From: Marinomonas sp. KMM3893
GTDB lineage: Bacteria; Pseudomonadota; Gammaproteobacteria; Pseudomonadales; Marinomonadaceae
Direction: 5' to 3'
Assembly (NCBI RefSeq): GCF_004352855.1
Contig: NZ_SJSC01000001.1
Location: 620,001 to 684,000 of the forward strand
DNA length: 64,000 nt
Shown here: in pieces, positions 52,980 through 63,112 of the stretch
Layout of the letters: each line of letters begins with the position of its first letter
Numbering within the stretch: position 1 is the stretch's first letter
Notes under the pieces: generated by a model
Told to the model about the DNA's origin: nothing
What the model saw: only the letters and a program-made list of their open reading frames with translations
Databases searched by the model: none
Made by a program: the position numbers and the translations under genes

Positions 52980-55232
52980 ATGGTTAAGCATTCACGTATT
53001 TACGCTTTATTTTTTCAAAGTCTTTTCATTTTACCTGCGGCTCATGCAAACCAATGGGACTGGGTTCCACGGGAATCCCTACCTGCAGAGCAACAGGCAC
53101 AACTTGGCCGATATTGCCAAGGGTCGTACATCGACCAATGGAAAAGCCCTAACTCTGAAGACACTAATCTTAAGGCTGATTTAATTTATCGAGATGAGAA
53201 TGGTGTCGTCCACCTCAATGGGGCGGCAGAAATCATTCAGCCAACGTCAAGCCTGCAGGCTGATAATATTGAAGGCGTGCCCGACAAATATTATAAAACA
53301 GACGGCAACGTTATTTTGAGGCAGAAAGGTCAGATGATTCGTGGCTCCAGCGGCTATGTATCCAACTCAACCGACTCCCCAACCGAATTTGTTGATGCCA
53401 AGTTTATCAACTTGGAATCAGGCCAACGCGGAGCGGCAAAATCCTTACTGCGCAGTAAAAATGGCATAATCTTTATTCATCAAGGGTATTACACCACTTG
53501 TGAACCAACAGAAGAAAGCTGGCAGCTGTACGGAACCGCGATTGAGCTTAACCCTCAAGAGGGTTTTGGTACCGCTGAGAACGTTCAGATCCGAATTCAC
53601 GATGTGCCTGTTTTTTACTTTCCTTGGTTACGCTTTCCTTTAAACAACGCGCGTCAAACCGGTTTCTTATTCCCAACGTTTGGTGTTTCTGGCAGCAAAG
53701 GCATCAGTGTTTCTGCGCCTTTTTACTGGAACATTGCGCCAAACTACGACGCCACCATTACCCCCAACTACATTCAAGAAGAAGGTTCTGGGTTTGACCT
53801 TGAATTACGCCATTTAGGTGACTATGACGAGACGACCTTTGAACAATCGACCTTTGAGGATAATGACGAAGGCGAACAAATCGTTCGTAAATTCAAAACT
53901 GACTTAACGTTTAATAAGTACTTTAGTAGCGGTTTATTACTAGAAGACAACCCAACCGAAGACAAATACCCAGACGCCAACACCACCTCCATCGGTGAAG
54001 AAGACAACTACGAGCGCAGTGGTTATCTTTCGTTTAACAATGGCAATTTTAGCAGTAAAGCCACTGTACGACGTTACCAAACGCCGGATCCAGATGAGGA
54101 TGCGCCATTTGAATGGCTACCTCGTGTTGCATCTTCATACCGTTATGCCACAGGGTTGTTTGATTACAGTGTCGACATGCAATACACGGACTTCTATGAC
54201 CCTGATGAAGATGACTTTGACGGCCAACGTACCGTCTTAAACCAAGACCTTAGTCTCAGTTTTAGTAACGCTTGGGGCAGTTTCAGTCCGGGTGTCTTGA
54301 TACAGAATCGTGATTACTCTATTCACGATTACACAGACGACTCTGATTACGATACCAGCCTGAACCACGTCTCAACGTATTTTGACACTAAGACAGTGTT
54401 TGAACGCAGCATCACCAACGGTGATAAAACATGGCGTCAAACCCTTGAGCCGAGACTTAGCTTTTTAGACTCGCCTTACACAGACCAAACAGACATTGTC
54501 GACTTTGACGCCAGCACCTCGGTAATGAGTTACTCTCAAGCCTTCAGTCATGAACGCTTCAGTGGTAATGACCGCATTGGTGACACAAGACAGTTTACAC
54601 TCGGCGTTGAAAGCCGTTTATACGACGAAAACAACAATGAGCGCTGGGCCTTCAAACTGGGACAAATTCAATACCTAAAAGACCGTTTTGTCTCCACTAG
54701 TGGAGACACTGACAGCGATACACCGGTCGATGACGACAGCACCAGTCCATTACTTGGGTCTGTCACCTACACCGGAAGCGATCGTTTCAGTTTAACCGCC
54801 AATGCCAACTATGATCTCGGCGGACGCGACACCACGCTTACTCAAGTTATTGTAAAATTGAAACCAGTTGACGAAGTCAAAGTCAATTTAAGTTATCTTT
54901 ATAGCATTGATAACGATGACGAAGATGACGACACTAACCAAAGTAATATCGGCACCATTTTCCCAATCAATCAAAACTGGTCGATGTTTTTACAACACAC
55001 CTATGACTTCTTTGATAATAGAAGTACAAAAGAAGTCGCCGGCCTAGGCTATGAAAATTGCTGTGTCAAAGTATCAGCAAGCTACCAACACTGGCTTAAC
55101 GATGACAGCGAATTTGAAAGCGGCTTCTTCCTACAATTTACGTTACGTAGTTTAAGTAGTCCTGGTGCTAAAGATAACAGCACATCTAGCATCGCTGATG
55201 AATATTGGAACGAAGGAAAAGTTGGATACTAA
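52980..55232 (+). CDS. lptD: LPS-assembly outer membrane protein LptD
   Basis: 750 residues. The signal peptide ends at HANQWDW. An OstA/LptA-like jellyroll (about 60-190) precedes the large beta-barrel, rich in acidic loops. The conserved cysteines are present: Cys46 (GRYCQGS), one in TTCEPTEE near residue 181, and the adjacent pair in YENCCVKV near the C-terminus, which form the interdomain disulfides in E. coli. It inserts LPS into the outer leaflet with LptE. It is the first gene of lptD-surA-pdxA-rsmA-apaG-apaH. The start ATG at 52980 is favoured over TTG at 52959. Confidence 0.95.
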   Translation: MVKHSRIYALFFQSLFILPAAHANQWDWVPRESLPAEQQAQLGRYCQGSYIDQWKSPNSEDTNLKADLIYRDENGVVHLNGAAEIIQPTSSLQADNIEGVPDKYYKTDGNVILRQKGQMIRGSSGYVSNSTDSPTEFVDAKFINLESGQRGAAKSLLRSKNGIIFIHQGYYTTCEPTEESWQLYGTAIELNPQEGFGTAENVQIRIHDVPVFYFPWLRFPLNNARQTGFLFPTFGVSGSKGISVSAPFYWNIAPNYDATITPNYIQEEGSGFDLELRHLGDYDETTFEQSTFEDNDEGEQIVRKFKTDLTFNKYFSSGLLLEDNPTEDKYPDANTTSIGEEDNYERSGYLSFNNGNFSSKATVRRYQTPDPDEDAPFEWLPRVASSYRYATGLFDYSVDMQYTDFYDPDEDDFDGQRTVLNQDLSLSFSNAWGSFSPGVLIQNRDYSIHDYTDDSDYDTSLNHVSTYFDTKTVFERSITNGDKTWRQTLEPRLSFLDSPYTDQTDIVDFDASTSVMSYSQAFSHERFSGNDRIGDTRQFTLGVESRLYDENNNERWAFKLGQIQYLKDRFVSTSGDTDSDTPVDDDSTSPLLGSVTYTGSDRFSLTANANYDLGGRDTTLTQVIVKLKPVDEVKVNLSYLYSIDNDDEDDDTNQSNIGTIFPINQNWSMFLQHTYDFFDNRSTKEVAGLGYENCCVKVSASYQHWLNDDSEFESGFFLQFTLRSLSSPGAKDNSTSSIADEYWNEGKVGY

Positions 55233-56488
55233 TGATGAAATTATTTTCTTTTATACTAAGCGCGCTGCTCATTCTTGCGCCTTTTCAAAGCCTTCAAGCC
55301 GCGCCAACAAAACTTGATGGCATTGCCGCTATTGTTGACTCTCAACCGATCCTAGACAGCGACATTCAAGCCCGCTTCAATGTGGTAAAAAGTCGTATTC
55401 CAGGCGGTCAAATGTCCGCAAATATCCACCGTCAAATTCTCAACCAGTTGATCGACGAGACCCTAGAAGCAAACTACGCGGTAAGCGTTGGTATGCAAGC
55501 CTCTAGCAGCACGGTTGATAAAGCCATTATGAGCGTGGCTCAACGTATGAATACGGATATAGATGGCTTAAAACAAGTGCTTGCCAAACAAGGCATCAAT
55601 TACAGCCGCTATCGCGATCAGATCGAAAAAGAAATTTTGATCAACAACATCAAAAAAGAAATCATCAAAAAACGCATTACGATTAGCGACCAAGAAATCA
55701 GCGATTACCTTAGCTCCGACACCAGCTTGAGCAAAGACAAAGACGAGGTGCATTTAAGACACCTATTAATTCGTTCAAGCCAACCAAGCGAAGCCAAGGC
55801 AAAAATTGAAGCCATTGCCAAGAAAATCCACAGCGAGAGCGATTTCATCGACGAAGCCATTGCCAACTCAGATGGTCAATTTGCCATCGAAGGTGGTGAC
55901 CTAGGCTGGCGCCCTCTTAACCAACTCCCCCCTTTGTTTGTGAGAGCTCTGGGTGATAGCCAGCCAGGCTCACTGGTGGGTCCGATTCAAAGTAACGCAG
56001 GTTTTCACTTACTTTGGCTAATGGACAAGCGCTCCCCTTCGACTACGATTCAGCAACAGACGAAAGCGCGTCACATATTAGTTCGCCCTAACGAAATCAG
56101 AGACATGAAACAGACCAAGGCATTGGCTGAAAACATCTACCAGCAACTTAAGAAAGGCGCGGACTTTGGTGATCTAGCGAGAAAATACAGCGAAGATCAA
56201 GGCTCCACCCTACAAGGCGGCGAACTTGGCTGGGTATCTCCTAAAACCATGGTGCCAGAATTCGAGCAAGTCATGGACAAAACGGCCATTGGCGACTTTA
56301 GCCAACCCTTCCAAACTCAATTTGGCTGGCACATTGTTGAAGTAGAAGGCCGCCGTAAAGCGGACATCAGTGAAAAAGTACAGCGCGCAAAAGCTGAACA
56401 AGCGTTAATCGCCCAGAAAAAAGACGTGGTACTAAGCAATTGGCTGGCAGAATTAAAAGCGGATGCTTTTATCGACATCAAGGACTAA
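55232..56488 (+). CDS. surA: Periplasmic chaperone / peptidyl-prolyl isomerase SurA
   Basis: 418 residues from an ATG that shares one base with the lptD stop (a second ATG follows at once). Signal peptide: LFSFILSALLILAPFQSLQA. N-terminal SurA domain (DGIAAIVDSQPILDSDIQAR), then two parvulin domains, around VHLRHLLIRSS to FHLLWLMDK and ARHILVRP to GWHIVEVEG, and a short C-terminal helix. It escorts outer-membrane beta-barrels, including LptD, across the periplasm. Confidence 0.96.
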   Translation: MMKLFSFILSALLILAPFQSLQAAPTKLDGIAAIVDSQPILDSDIQARFNVVKSRIPGGQMSANIHRQILNQLIDETLEANYAVSVGMQASSSTVDKAIMSVAQRMNTDIDGLKQVLAKQGINYSRYRDQIEKEILINNIKKEIIKKRITISDQEISDYLSSDTSLSKDKDEVHLRHLLIRSSQPSEAKAKIEAIAKKIHSESDFIDEAIANSDGQFAIEGGDLGWRPLNQLPPLFVRALGDSQPGSLVGPIQSNAGFHLLWLMDKRSPSTTIQQQTKARHILVRPNEIRDMKQTKALAENIYQQLKKGADFGDLARKYSEDQGSTLQGGELGWVSPKTMVPEFEQVMDKTAIGDFSQPFQTQFGWHIVEVEGRRKADISEKVQRAKAEQALIAQKKDVVLSNWLAELKADAFIDIKD

Positions 56489-56497
56489 ACCACTAAC

Positions 56498-57517
56498 ATG
56501 ACTAAACAAGACGAGAACAATCCACTGCCTATTATTGCGATTACCTCAGGGGAGCCCGCAGGCATTGGTCCAGACATCATTCTCAGCGCATTAATGACAG
56601 AGTCATTTGCTGCGCGTCTTGTTATTCTGGCTGACCCAGTACTGCTCCAAGCGAGAGCGAAGCAGCTGGGGCTCGCGCCAAATTGGGAGTTCATCCAATC
56701 GGCCGATCAAGCAGCTACACATCAAAAAGGCACCATTAGCATACTCCCCATTGAGTTAGCCACACCAAGTGAAGTCGGCCAGCTCAATGTCGCCAATGCC
56801 CCCTATGTGCTAAAAACATTAGAGATTGCTGGGCAAGGCTGCCTGAATGGCGACTTTGACGCCATTGTCACGCCCCCTGTTCATAAAGGGATTTTATGTG
56901 AGACTGGCGTTCATTTCTCTGGGCACACTGAGTTTTTTCAAGCGCTGTGCCACTCAGAGCAGGTCGTCATGATGCTAGCCACTGACGCAATGAAGGTGGC
57001 ACTGGTTACTACCCATTTGCCATTACAGCAGGTTTCTCAAGCCATTACCGACGACAGCCTAAGCTTGGTTATTAATGCGCTTAATCATGACCTTAAAACA
57101 AAGTTTGGCATAGCGTCACCCAAAATCCTCGTCTGTGGCTTAAACCCACACGCGGGTGAAGATGGGCATCTAGGTATGGAAGAAATAGACGTCATCATTC
57201 CAACCCTAGATCGATTAAGAAACGAAGGCGTCGATTTAATTGGCCCCTTGCCTGCCGATACCTTGTTCACTCCCAAGTATTTAGACCATGCGGATTGCGC
57301 ACTCGCCATGTATCACGATCAAGGTCTACCTGTGTTAAAATATTCAGGGTTTGGTAATGCCGTTAATATTACGTTAGGCTTACCCATTATTCGAACCTCC
57401 GTAGATCATGGCACAGCCATTGATTTAGCAGGTACTGGCACCGCCAATGACGGCAGTTTAAAAGTCGCCATTCAACACGCCATCAACATGGCCAATAACG
57501 CGAAAAAACATTCCTAA
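56498..57517 (+). CDS. pdxA: 4-hydroxythreonine-4-phosphate dehydrogenase
   Basis: 339 residues. ITSGEPAGIGPDIILSAL at the N-terminus, then VTPPVHKGIL, VHFSGHTEFF, ICGLNPHAGEDG-type sequence (VCGLNPHAGEDG) and ALAMYHDQGLPVLKY include the metal-binding histidines. It oxidises 4-phosphohydroxy-threonine in vitamin B6 synthesis. It lies 9 bp after surA and its TAA overlaps the rsmA ATG by one base. Confidence 0.96.
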   Translation: MTKQDENNPLPIIAITSGEPAGIGPDIILSALMTESFAARLVILADPVLLQARAKQLGLAPNWEFIQSADQAATHQKGTISILPIELATPSEVGQLNVANAPYVLKTLEIAGQGCLNGDFDAIVTPPVHKGILCETGVHFSGHTEFFQALCHSEQVVMMLATDAMKVALVTTHLPLQQVSQAITDDSLSLVINALNHDLKTKFGIASPKILVCGLNPHAGEDGHLGMEEIDVIIPTLDRLRNEGVDLIGPLPADTLFTPKYLDHADCALAMYHDQGLPVLKYSGFGNAVNITLGLPIIRTSVDHGTAIDLAGTGTANDGSLKVAIQHAINMANNAKKHS

Positions 57518-58314
57518 TGAGCAAACCACAGTCCCATAAAGCACGAAAACGCTTCGGCCAAAACTTTTTACATGATCACGGCGTGATCCGTCGTATCGTT
57601 GCCTGCATCGGCCCCAAAAAAGGCCAGCGAATTGTTGAGATCGGTCCTGGTAAAGGCGCCCTAACGGAAGGCATTATCAGCACCACAGAACGCATGGACG
57701 TGGTTGAATTAGACCGCGACCTTATTCCTATTTTAAAGGTTAATTTATTCCGTTTTCCTGAGCTTACTGTGCATGAAGCGGACGCGATGAAATTCGACTT
57801 TAGCTCACTGGCCACAGAGCAAAATATCCGCGTTGTTGGTAACCTGCCTTACAATATTTCAACCCCGCTGATCTTCCACTTGCTGAGCCAAGCGAATGTG
57901 ATTGAAGACATGCACTTCATGCTTCAAAAAGAAGTGGTTGATCGTCTGGCCGCACGCCCTGGCGACAACCTGTACGGCAGATTAAGTGTTATGGCTCAAT
58001 ATTACTGTTCCGTTGAGTCTCTGTTTATTGTCGGACCTGAGTCCTTTGACCCTGCGCCAAAAGTGGATTCTGCCATTGTTCGAATGACGCCTCATAAAAC
58101 ACTGCCTTTCCCAGTGGAAGACATCAAAGGCCTTGAAGACACCGTAAGAATTGGCTTTCATCAGCGTCGCAAAACCCTACGTAACAACTACAAAGGGGTG
58201 TTAGACAATGACGATTTTGAAGCACTACAGATTGATCCAAGCCTGCGTCCAGAACGTCTCGATGTGGAAGAGTTCGTGCGCATTGCTAATTTTATCCATA
58301 ACAAGGAAGCCTAG
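57517..58314 (+). CDS. rsmA: 16S rRNA dimethyladenosine transferase
   Basis: 265 residues (KsgA). KARKRFGQNFLHDH, IVEIGPGKGALTEGI for SAM binding, VVGNLPYNISTPLIFHLL (motif IV NLPY) and VDSAIVRMTPH are characteristic. It dimethylates two adjacent adenosines near the 3' end of 16S rRNA. Translationally coupled to pdxA through TAATG. Confidence 0.97.
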   Translation: MSKPQSHKARKRFGQNFLHDHGVIRRIVACIGPKKGQRIVEIGPGKGALTEGIISTTERMDVVELDRDLIPILKVNLFRFPELTVHEADAMKFDFSSLATEQNIRVVGNLPYNISTPLIFHLLSQANVIEDMHFMLQKEVVDRLAARPGDNLYGRLSVMAQYYCSVESLFIVGPESFDPAPKVDSAIVRMTPHKTLPFPVEDIKGLEDTVRIGFHQRRKTLRNNYKGVLDNDDFEALQIDPSLRPERLDVEEFVRIANFIHNKEA

Positions 58315-58317
58315 TTA

Positions 58318-58692
58318 ATGTTGAAGCACGACGTTGCTGTCACTGTGCAGACTGAATACTTGGCCCAACAATCGATGCCCTCAGAGTCTCGATTTGTGTT
58401 TGCCTACCACATCACTATTACCAACTGTGGCAGCGAACCGGCCAAGTTGAAATCACGACACTGGATCATCACCAATGGCAACGAAAAGGTCCAAGAAGTG
58501 AAAGGTGATGGCGTTGTCGGAGAATACCCTTATCTAGCGCCTGGTGAATCTTACCAGTACACCAGTGGCACTATCATGGAAACCATGGTGGGCAGCATGC
58601 AAGGTAGTTACCGCTTTACCGCAGACGATGGCACTGAATTCGACGCCCCAATTCGCCCATTTACGCTGTACGTTCCAAACCAGGTACACTAA
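58318..58692 (+). CDS. apaG: ApaG family protein
   Basis: 124 residues with the FNIII-like ApaG fold: FAYHITITNCGSEPAKLKSR, HWIITNGNEKVQEVKGDGVV and GESYQYTSGTIMETMVGSMQ. It is the third member of the pdxA-rsmA-apaG-apaH operon; its molecular role in bacteria is unknown. The start lies 3 bp after the rsmA stop. Confidence 0.95.
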   Translation: MLKHDVAVTVQTEYLAQQSMPSESRFVFAYHITITNCGSEPAKLKSRHWIITNGNEKVQEVKGDGVVGEYPYLAPGESYQYTSGTIMETMVGSMQGSYRFTADDGTEFDAPIRPFTLYVPNQVH

Positions 58693-58701
58693 GGATTTAC
58701 T

Positions 58702-59529
58702 ATGGCAACCTATGTCATTGGCGACTTACAAGGCTGTTTGACGCCGCTAATAGAATTGCTTAAGCAAATTGACTACCGACAAGAAGACGATCAACTTTGG
58801 TTTGCTGGTGATTTGATCAACCGCGGACCAGAGTCTCTTGAAACACTTCGCTTTGTTAAATCCCTTGGCGATAACGCCAAAGTCATACTTGGCAACCATG
58901 ACCTTCATTTGATTGCTGTGGCCCATGGTCACAGCACATTAAAACGCAGCGACACCCTACTCGAAATACTCAGCGCCCGTGACCGTGACGAGCTGATTGA
59001 ATGGCTTAGACAACAACCTCTTTGCCATTACGATGAATCTCTCAACACCATAATGACCCACGCAGGTGTTCCACCTTGCTGGACGCTCTCACAGACACTC
59101 GAGCTTGCCAAAGAAGTGGAAAATCAACTCAAGGGCAATCATGTTGATGATTTCCTTGCAGTTATGTATGGTAATAAACCCAGAATGTGGAAGGACAGCC
59201 TAGTAGGTATGGATCGCTTACGCGCCATCACCAATTATTTAACGCGCATGCGTTTTTGTGATCCTCACAGCAAACTGGACCTAAAAAGCAAAGAAGGCCC
59301 CAACACGGCTCAAGCAGGCTATGCTCCTTGGTTTACTTACCCTTCAAAACTGCCTGAAAACTGCCATATTGTCTTTGGTCACTGGGCCGCATTAGAAGGC
59401 ATAACCAACCAAGACAAAATACACGCTTTAGACACAGGCTGTGTCTGGGGAGGTAGCTTAACCGCGCTTCGCTTAGAAGATAAACAAAGCTTTAGCACCC
59501 CTTGTTCAACGAACCGGAAATCACTATGA
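58702..59529 (+). CDS. apaH: Bis(5'-nucleosyl)-tetraphosphatase (symmetrical)
   Basis: 275-residue metallophosphoesterase. YVIGDLQGCLTPLIELL, FAGDLINRGPESLETLRF, VILGNHDLHLIAVAHGH and VFGHWAALEG place the metal ligands. It splits Ap4A to two ADP and also decaps Np4-capped RNA. AAGGA precedes the ATG. Its last bases overlap the glpE start (ATGA). Confidence 0.97.
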   Translation: MATYVIGDLQGCLTPLIELLKQIDYRQEDDQLWFAGDLINRGPESLETLRFVKSLGDNAKVILGNHDLHLIAVAHGHSTLKRSDTLLEILSARDRDELIEWLRQQPLCHYDESLNTIMTHAGVPPCWTLSQTLELAKEVENQLKGNHVDDFLAVMYGNKPRMWKDSLVGMDRLRAITNYLTRMRFCDPHSKLDLKSKEGPNTAQAGYAPWFTYPSKLPENCHIVFGHWAALEGITNQDKIHALDTGCVWGGSLTALRLEDKQSFSTPCSTNRKSL

Positions 59530-59846
59530 CTTATTCTTGTATTGACGTCTCTGACGCGCTTCCAATCATCGAAAACGATGCTCTCATTGTCGATATTCGC
59601 GACACAACAAGCTATCAAAATAGTCATATCGTTAATGCGATCAGCCTCCATAATGATAACGTACAAAGTTTTATCGAGAGCAGCGACAAAAGCCGCCCTG
59701 TTATTGTTTGCTGCTATCACGGCAACAGCAGCAAAGGCGCAGCAGAATACCTAGCCGCTCAAGGCTTTCATGAAGTGTATTCATTAAATGGTGGATACAG
59801 CCAGTGGAGCGCCATGTTCCCAGAGCAATGTGAGTTAGGTGCTTAA
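59526..59846 (+). CDS. glpE: Thiosulfate sulfurtransferase GlpE
   Basis: 106-residue single-domain rhodanese. [20 protein letters not shown] is the conserved N-terminal motif; [17 protein letters not shown] carries the catalytic Cys. It moves sulfane sulfur from thiosulfate to cyanide or thioredoxin in vitro. The ATG at 59526 overlaps the apaH stop by 4 bp; an upstream start at 59502 lies inside apaH. cca follows 8 bp later. Confidence 0.94.
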   Translation: MTYSCIDVSDALPIIENDALIVDIRDTTSYQNSHIVNAISLHNDNVQSFIESSDKSRPVIVCCYHGNSSKGAAEYLAAQGFHEVYSLNGGYSQWSAMFPEQCELGA

Positions 59847-59854
59847 ACAACACT

Positions 59855-60958
59855 ATGTCACATTATCAGGTGTATTTAGTCGGTGGCGCGGTGCGAGATA
59901 AACTGCTCGGACTGGAAGTAAAAGACCATGACTGGGTTGTGACTGGTGCCACACCTGAGCAACTAGAAAACAAGGGATATCAACAAGTTGGAAAACAATT
60001 TCCTGTTTTCCTTCATCCTAAGAGCAAAGAAGAATACGCACTCGCTCGCAAAGAGAAAAAACAAGGCCAAGGCTACACTGGCTTCATTTGTGACTTCTCG
60101 CCCGACATTAGCTTGGAAGAAGATTTAGAGCGACGCGACCTCACCATCAATGCCATAGCTCAAGATGAAAACGGCACCCTCATTGACCCATTCAACGGTC
60201 AACAAGATCTCGACAATCGCCTGTTTCGTCACGTTTCCAGCGCTTTTATAGAAGACCCGCTGCGAGTCTTGCGCATCGCCCGTTTTGCCGCCCGTTTTGC
60301 CGACTTTGGCTTCACTATTGCGCCAGAGACCGTCACCCTAATGAAAGCCATCAGCCATTCAGGGGAGCTCTCTAGCCTAAGCCCTGAACGCGTATGGAAA
60401 GAGTTAGAAAAGGCCTTATTAACGCCAAATGCACCTGTCTTTTTTGCTGTGTTAGCAAGCATAGATGCACTAGAAATACTGTTTCCAGGCTTTGTCTGGC
60501 AATCCAGCCAACGACACCAAGAACAACTTAAACAAGCAAACTTGACCCCAGCACAGCGTTGGTCATTGCTGTGCCAAGATACTCAACTAGACGCCTTGGT
60601 CACACTGCACAAACAGCTAAAGAGCCCAAATCAGTTCAAAGGTTTGGCAGAGCAAGTCCGAGCATTTAAAGAGCAGCAACAAATCCCCATGCCGGCGACG
60701 CAATGGGAAAACTGGCTGACTCAAGTGAGCGCCATAAAAAAACCTCAACCATACCAACGTCTGATTGAGGTTTTATCTTTAATGACTCAAACCCAGCAAA
60801 GCACGTGGCTGGCACTGCGTAACCAGGTCGCCAGCATCAATGCCGCCAGCCTCATGAAGCAAGGCTTTAGCGGCGCTGAATTAGGCCAAGCCCTAAAAGA
60901 AGCAAGAATTCTCAGCCTAAGCGAGCTTCCCCACCCCTTCGTAGAGCAAGATGATTAG
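59855..60958 (+). CDS. cca: CCA-adding tRNA nucleotidyltransferase
   Basis: 367 residues, class [47 protein letters not shown] and [20 protein letters not shown] with [13 protein letters not shown] are typical of the catalytic head and neck. It is shorter than E. coli Cca (412) and lacks the C-terminal HD phosphohydrolase domain. It builds or repairs tRNA 3' CCA. Its stop overlaps the stop of convergent folB. Confidence 0.94.
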   Translation: MSHYQVYLVGGAVRDKLLGLEVKDHDWVVTGATPEQLENKGYQQVGKQFPVFLHPKSKEEYALARKEKKQGQGYTGFICDFSPDISLEEDLERRDLTINAIAQDENGTLIDPFNGQQDLDNRLFRHVSSAFIEDPLRVLRIARFAARFADFGFTIAPETVTLMKAISHSGELSSLSPERVWKELEKALLTPNAPVFFAVLASIDALEILFPGFVWQSSQRHQEQLKQANLTPAQRWSLLCQDTQLDALVTLHKQLKSPNQFKGLAEQVRAFKEQQQIPMPATQWENWLTQVSAIKKPQPYQRLIEVLSLMTQTQQSTWLALRNQVASINAASLMKQGFSGAELGQALKEARILSLSELPHPFVEQDD

Positions 60959-61320
60959 TAAGCACTCACCTTGCTACGAGCTATTTTTACGCCCACCGCA
61001 CTGGCGGCTTTTACCGCGCCAGGCTTACGCAACGTCATGACCAAGGCGTTCATTTGAAAGACTTTAATCAATTCATCGCACAAGTGCTCTGCTAAAGTTT
61101 CAATAAGCTCAAATCGACGTTCTGCACAAAAATCTATAATGAAATTGGAAATCGCCTCATAATCCAGCGTCTTAGCCAAATCATCGGTTTGCGCAGGCTC
61201 ACGATTGTCGTGCTCCATCTCCAGGTCAAAGACCAGGTCTTGCTCAATCACTTTTTCCCAATCGTATACGCCAATCACAGCTTTAACGGCAAGACCTTCA
61301 ATAAAGACTAGATCATTCAT
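60955..61320 (-). CDS. folB: Dihydroneopterin aldolase
   Basis: 121 residues. [40 protein letters not shown] and [13 protein letters not shown] with VRKPGA-like MTLRKPGAV are FolB hallmarks. It cleaves 7,8-dihydroneopterin in folate synthesis. Its ATG overlaps the tsaD stop (ATGA) and its own stop overlaps the convergent cca stop. From memory, folK and plsY often lie near folB and tsaD in pseudomonads; they are not here. Confidence 0.94.
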   Translation of the reverse strand: MNDLVFIEGLAVKAVIGVYDWEKVIEQDLVFDLEMEHDNREPAQTDDLAKTLDYEAISNFIIDFCAERRFELIETLAEHLCDELIKVFQMNALVMTLRKPGAVKAASAVGVKIARSKVSAY

Positions 61321-62360
61321 ACTGCACTCTCCTTCACTGGGGGCAATTCAGACAATGGCCAGCGCGCTCGGATAGAGAGGTTCAAGGGCGAAGATTGACC
61401 CTTTACCAATCGCTGTGCGCCTGCGTACGCAATCATGGCGCCATTATCGGTACAAAATTCAGGCCGTGCATAAAACACACTCGCCTTAATCTTTTTCAAC
61501 TGTGATTCTAATTGTTCTCTTAAGCGCTGATTGGCGCTCACACCGCCAGCAATAATCAACTGTTTAAGACCTTCTGCCTCAAGCGCTCGACGACATTTAA
61601 TCACCAAGGTATCCACTACCGCGGTTTCAAACGCGAGCGCCGCGTCTGCTTTAAATTGCTCATCACAACGACCTTCATCTAAGGCGCTGTGTACTGCCGT
61701 TAGAAAGGCGGTTTTTAACCCACTAAAACTGAAATCCAACCCTGGGCGATCTGTCATGGGGCGAGGGAATTTCAACCCACTTTGGCTGTTCCCCTGCTTT
61801 GCTAAGGCCGCGATTTGCGGACCACCAGGATAAGGCAAACCAATCATTTTAGCCGCCTTATCAAACGCTTCACCTGCCGCGTCGTCTAACGATTGACCGA
61901 GCAAGCGATATTGACCAATGCCATCGACTCGCACTAATTGCGTATGCCCACCCGACACCAACAAAGCAATAAACGGCATGGCTGGCTGCTTTTCTTCAAG
62001 CATGGGCGCCAACAGATGACCTTCCATATGATGCACCCCCAACGCAGGGATGTTTAATGAATAAGCCAAAGAACGCCCGATGGTCGCGCCAGCCATTAAG
62101 GCGCCAACCAACCCTGGACCACTCGTATAAGCAATCGCATCCAACTCTTGTTTCGTCATGTTCGCTTCTTGCAATACTTCATCAATCAAAGGCAAGGTTT
62201 TACGGACATGATCTCGAGACGCCAATTCCGGCACGACACCACCGTATTCAGCATGCTGAGCAATTTGAGAATATATTTTGTGAGCTAATAAGCCATTTTC
62301 TGTGTCATAAATGGCGATGCCCGTCTCATCACAAGATGTTTCCAAACCCAGTACTTTCAT
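61317..62360 (-). CDS. tsaD: tRNA N6-adenosine threonylcarbamoyltransferase
   Basis: 347 residues of the Gcp/Kae1 family. [37 protein letters not shown], the metal-binding [17 protein letters not shown] and [14 protein letters not shown] are all present. With TsaB, TsaC and TsaE it makes t6A37 in ANN-decoding tRNAs. It is divergent from rpsU, an arrangement conserved in gammaproteobacteria. Confidence 0.97.
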   Translation of the reverse strand: MKVLGLETSCDETGIAIYDTENGLLAHKIYSQIAQHAEYGGVVPELASRDHVRKTLPLIDEVLQEANMTKQELDAIAYTSGPGLVGALMAGATIGRSLAYSLNIPALGVHHMEGHLLAPMLEEKQPAMPFIALLVSGGHTQLVRVDGIGQYRLLGQSLDDAAGEAFDKAAKMIGLPYPGGPQIAALAKQGNSQSGLKFPRPMTDRPGLDFSFSGLKTAFLTAVHSALDEGRCDEQFKADAALAFETAVVDTLVIKCRRALEAEGLKQLIIAGGVSANQRLREQLESQLKKIKASVFYARPEFCTDNGAMIAYAGAQRLVKGQSSPLNLSIRARWPLSELPPVKESAV

Positions 62361-62751
62361 TCACATCATCTCATTAATCTCTATGTGCCAGTATTGTAAC
62401 TCATCTGACCAAAGGGAGGCAGGTTACAAAACAGATTAGACAGGACTGATTAAAACATTTACAATACGCGCGTTTTCAACGTTTAAATTAAAAGGCAGGT
62501 GATTTTTCTAGTTTGGCTCGGCTCTTATTTATTTCGATAAATTCAGAGAAGAGATATCAAACCCCTCTTATTATTAAAGACATCAATACATTACAGACGC
62601 GAAAGAGTCTGTTCAGGGTAAGAAAAATCGATCTCGAGTAGATCTCACTCTGTCCAACAAAAGCGCGCTTTGAAAGCCTGTCAAATACAGGTATGATTCA
62701 CGCCGTTTTTGTGAACACTTAAACTTAAAAAAACATTCTAAAGGTAAATAC
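62361..62751. other. 391-bp divergent region between tsaD and rpsU
   Basis: No gene is supported. The rpsU promoter is at 62670-62697. The tsaD promoter must lie in the left part but is not clear. The rest is AT-rich without convincing repeats. Confidence 0.7.
62670..62697 (+). promoter_or_regulatory. Sigma-70 promoter of rpsU-yqeY-dnaG
   Basis: TTGAAA (62670-62675), 16-bp spacer, TATGAT (62692-62697), 54 bp before the rpsU ATG. Confidence 0.7.
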
Positions 62752-62967
62752 ATGCCAGCTGTAAAAGTAAAAGATAACGAACCATTTGACATCGCTCTAC
62801 GTCGCTTCAAACGCTCTTGTGAAAAAGCAGGTGTTTTGGCTGAAGTTCGTCGTCGTGAATGCTACGAAAAACCAACAACTCTTCGCAAACGTGCTGCAGC
62901 CGCTGCTGTTAAACGTCACGCTAAGAAAGTTTCTCGTGAGCAGAAAAAATTCCAACGTTTGTACTAG
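62752..62967 (+). CDS. rpsU: 30S ribosomal protein S21
   Basis: 71 residues, essentially the same as S21 of other gammaproteobacteria: [20 protein letters not shown] then [20 protein letters not shown] and a basic C-terminus ending FQRLY. AAAGG lies upstream of the ATG. It is the first gene of the rpsU-dnaG-rpoD type macromolecular-synthesis operon. A strong terminator-like hairpin separates it from yqeY, as expected for differential expression. Confidence 0.98.
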
Positions 62968-63040
62968 GTCGATCTGCCGTTTGGCAATTTGCTAAAAAAC
63001 AAATGTTTTGCCTAGACGCTTATTGCATTTAGGCTTATAA

Positions 63041-63074
63041 AAAACGGCTAGTTAACAAACTAGCCGTTTTTTTT
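63041..63074 (+). terminator. Terminator (attenuator) between rpsU and yqeY
   Basis: AAAACGGCTAGTT (63041-63053) pairs with AACTAGCCGTTTT (63058-63070), loop AACA, followed by T-run to 63074. Partial termination here would keep S21 far above DnaG, as in E. coli. Confidence 0.92.
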
Positions 63075-63112
63075 GCTTATATACTTGCCTACTAGAAAGT
63101 AAAGAGGACCTC

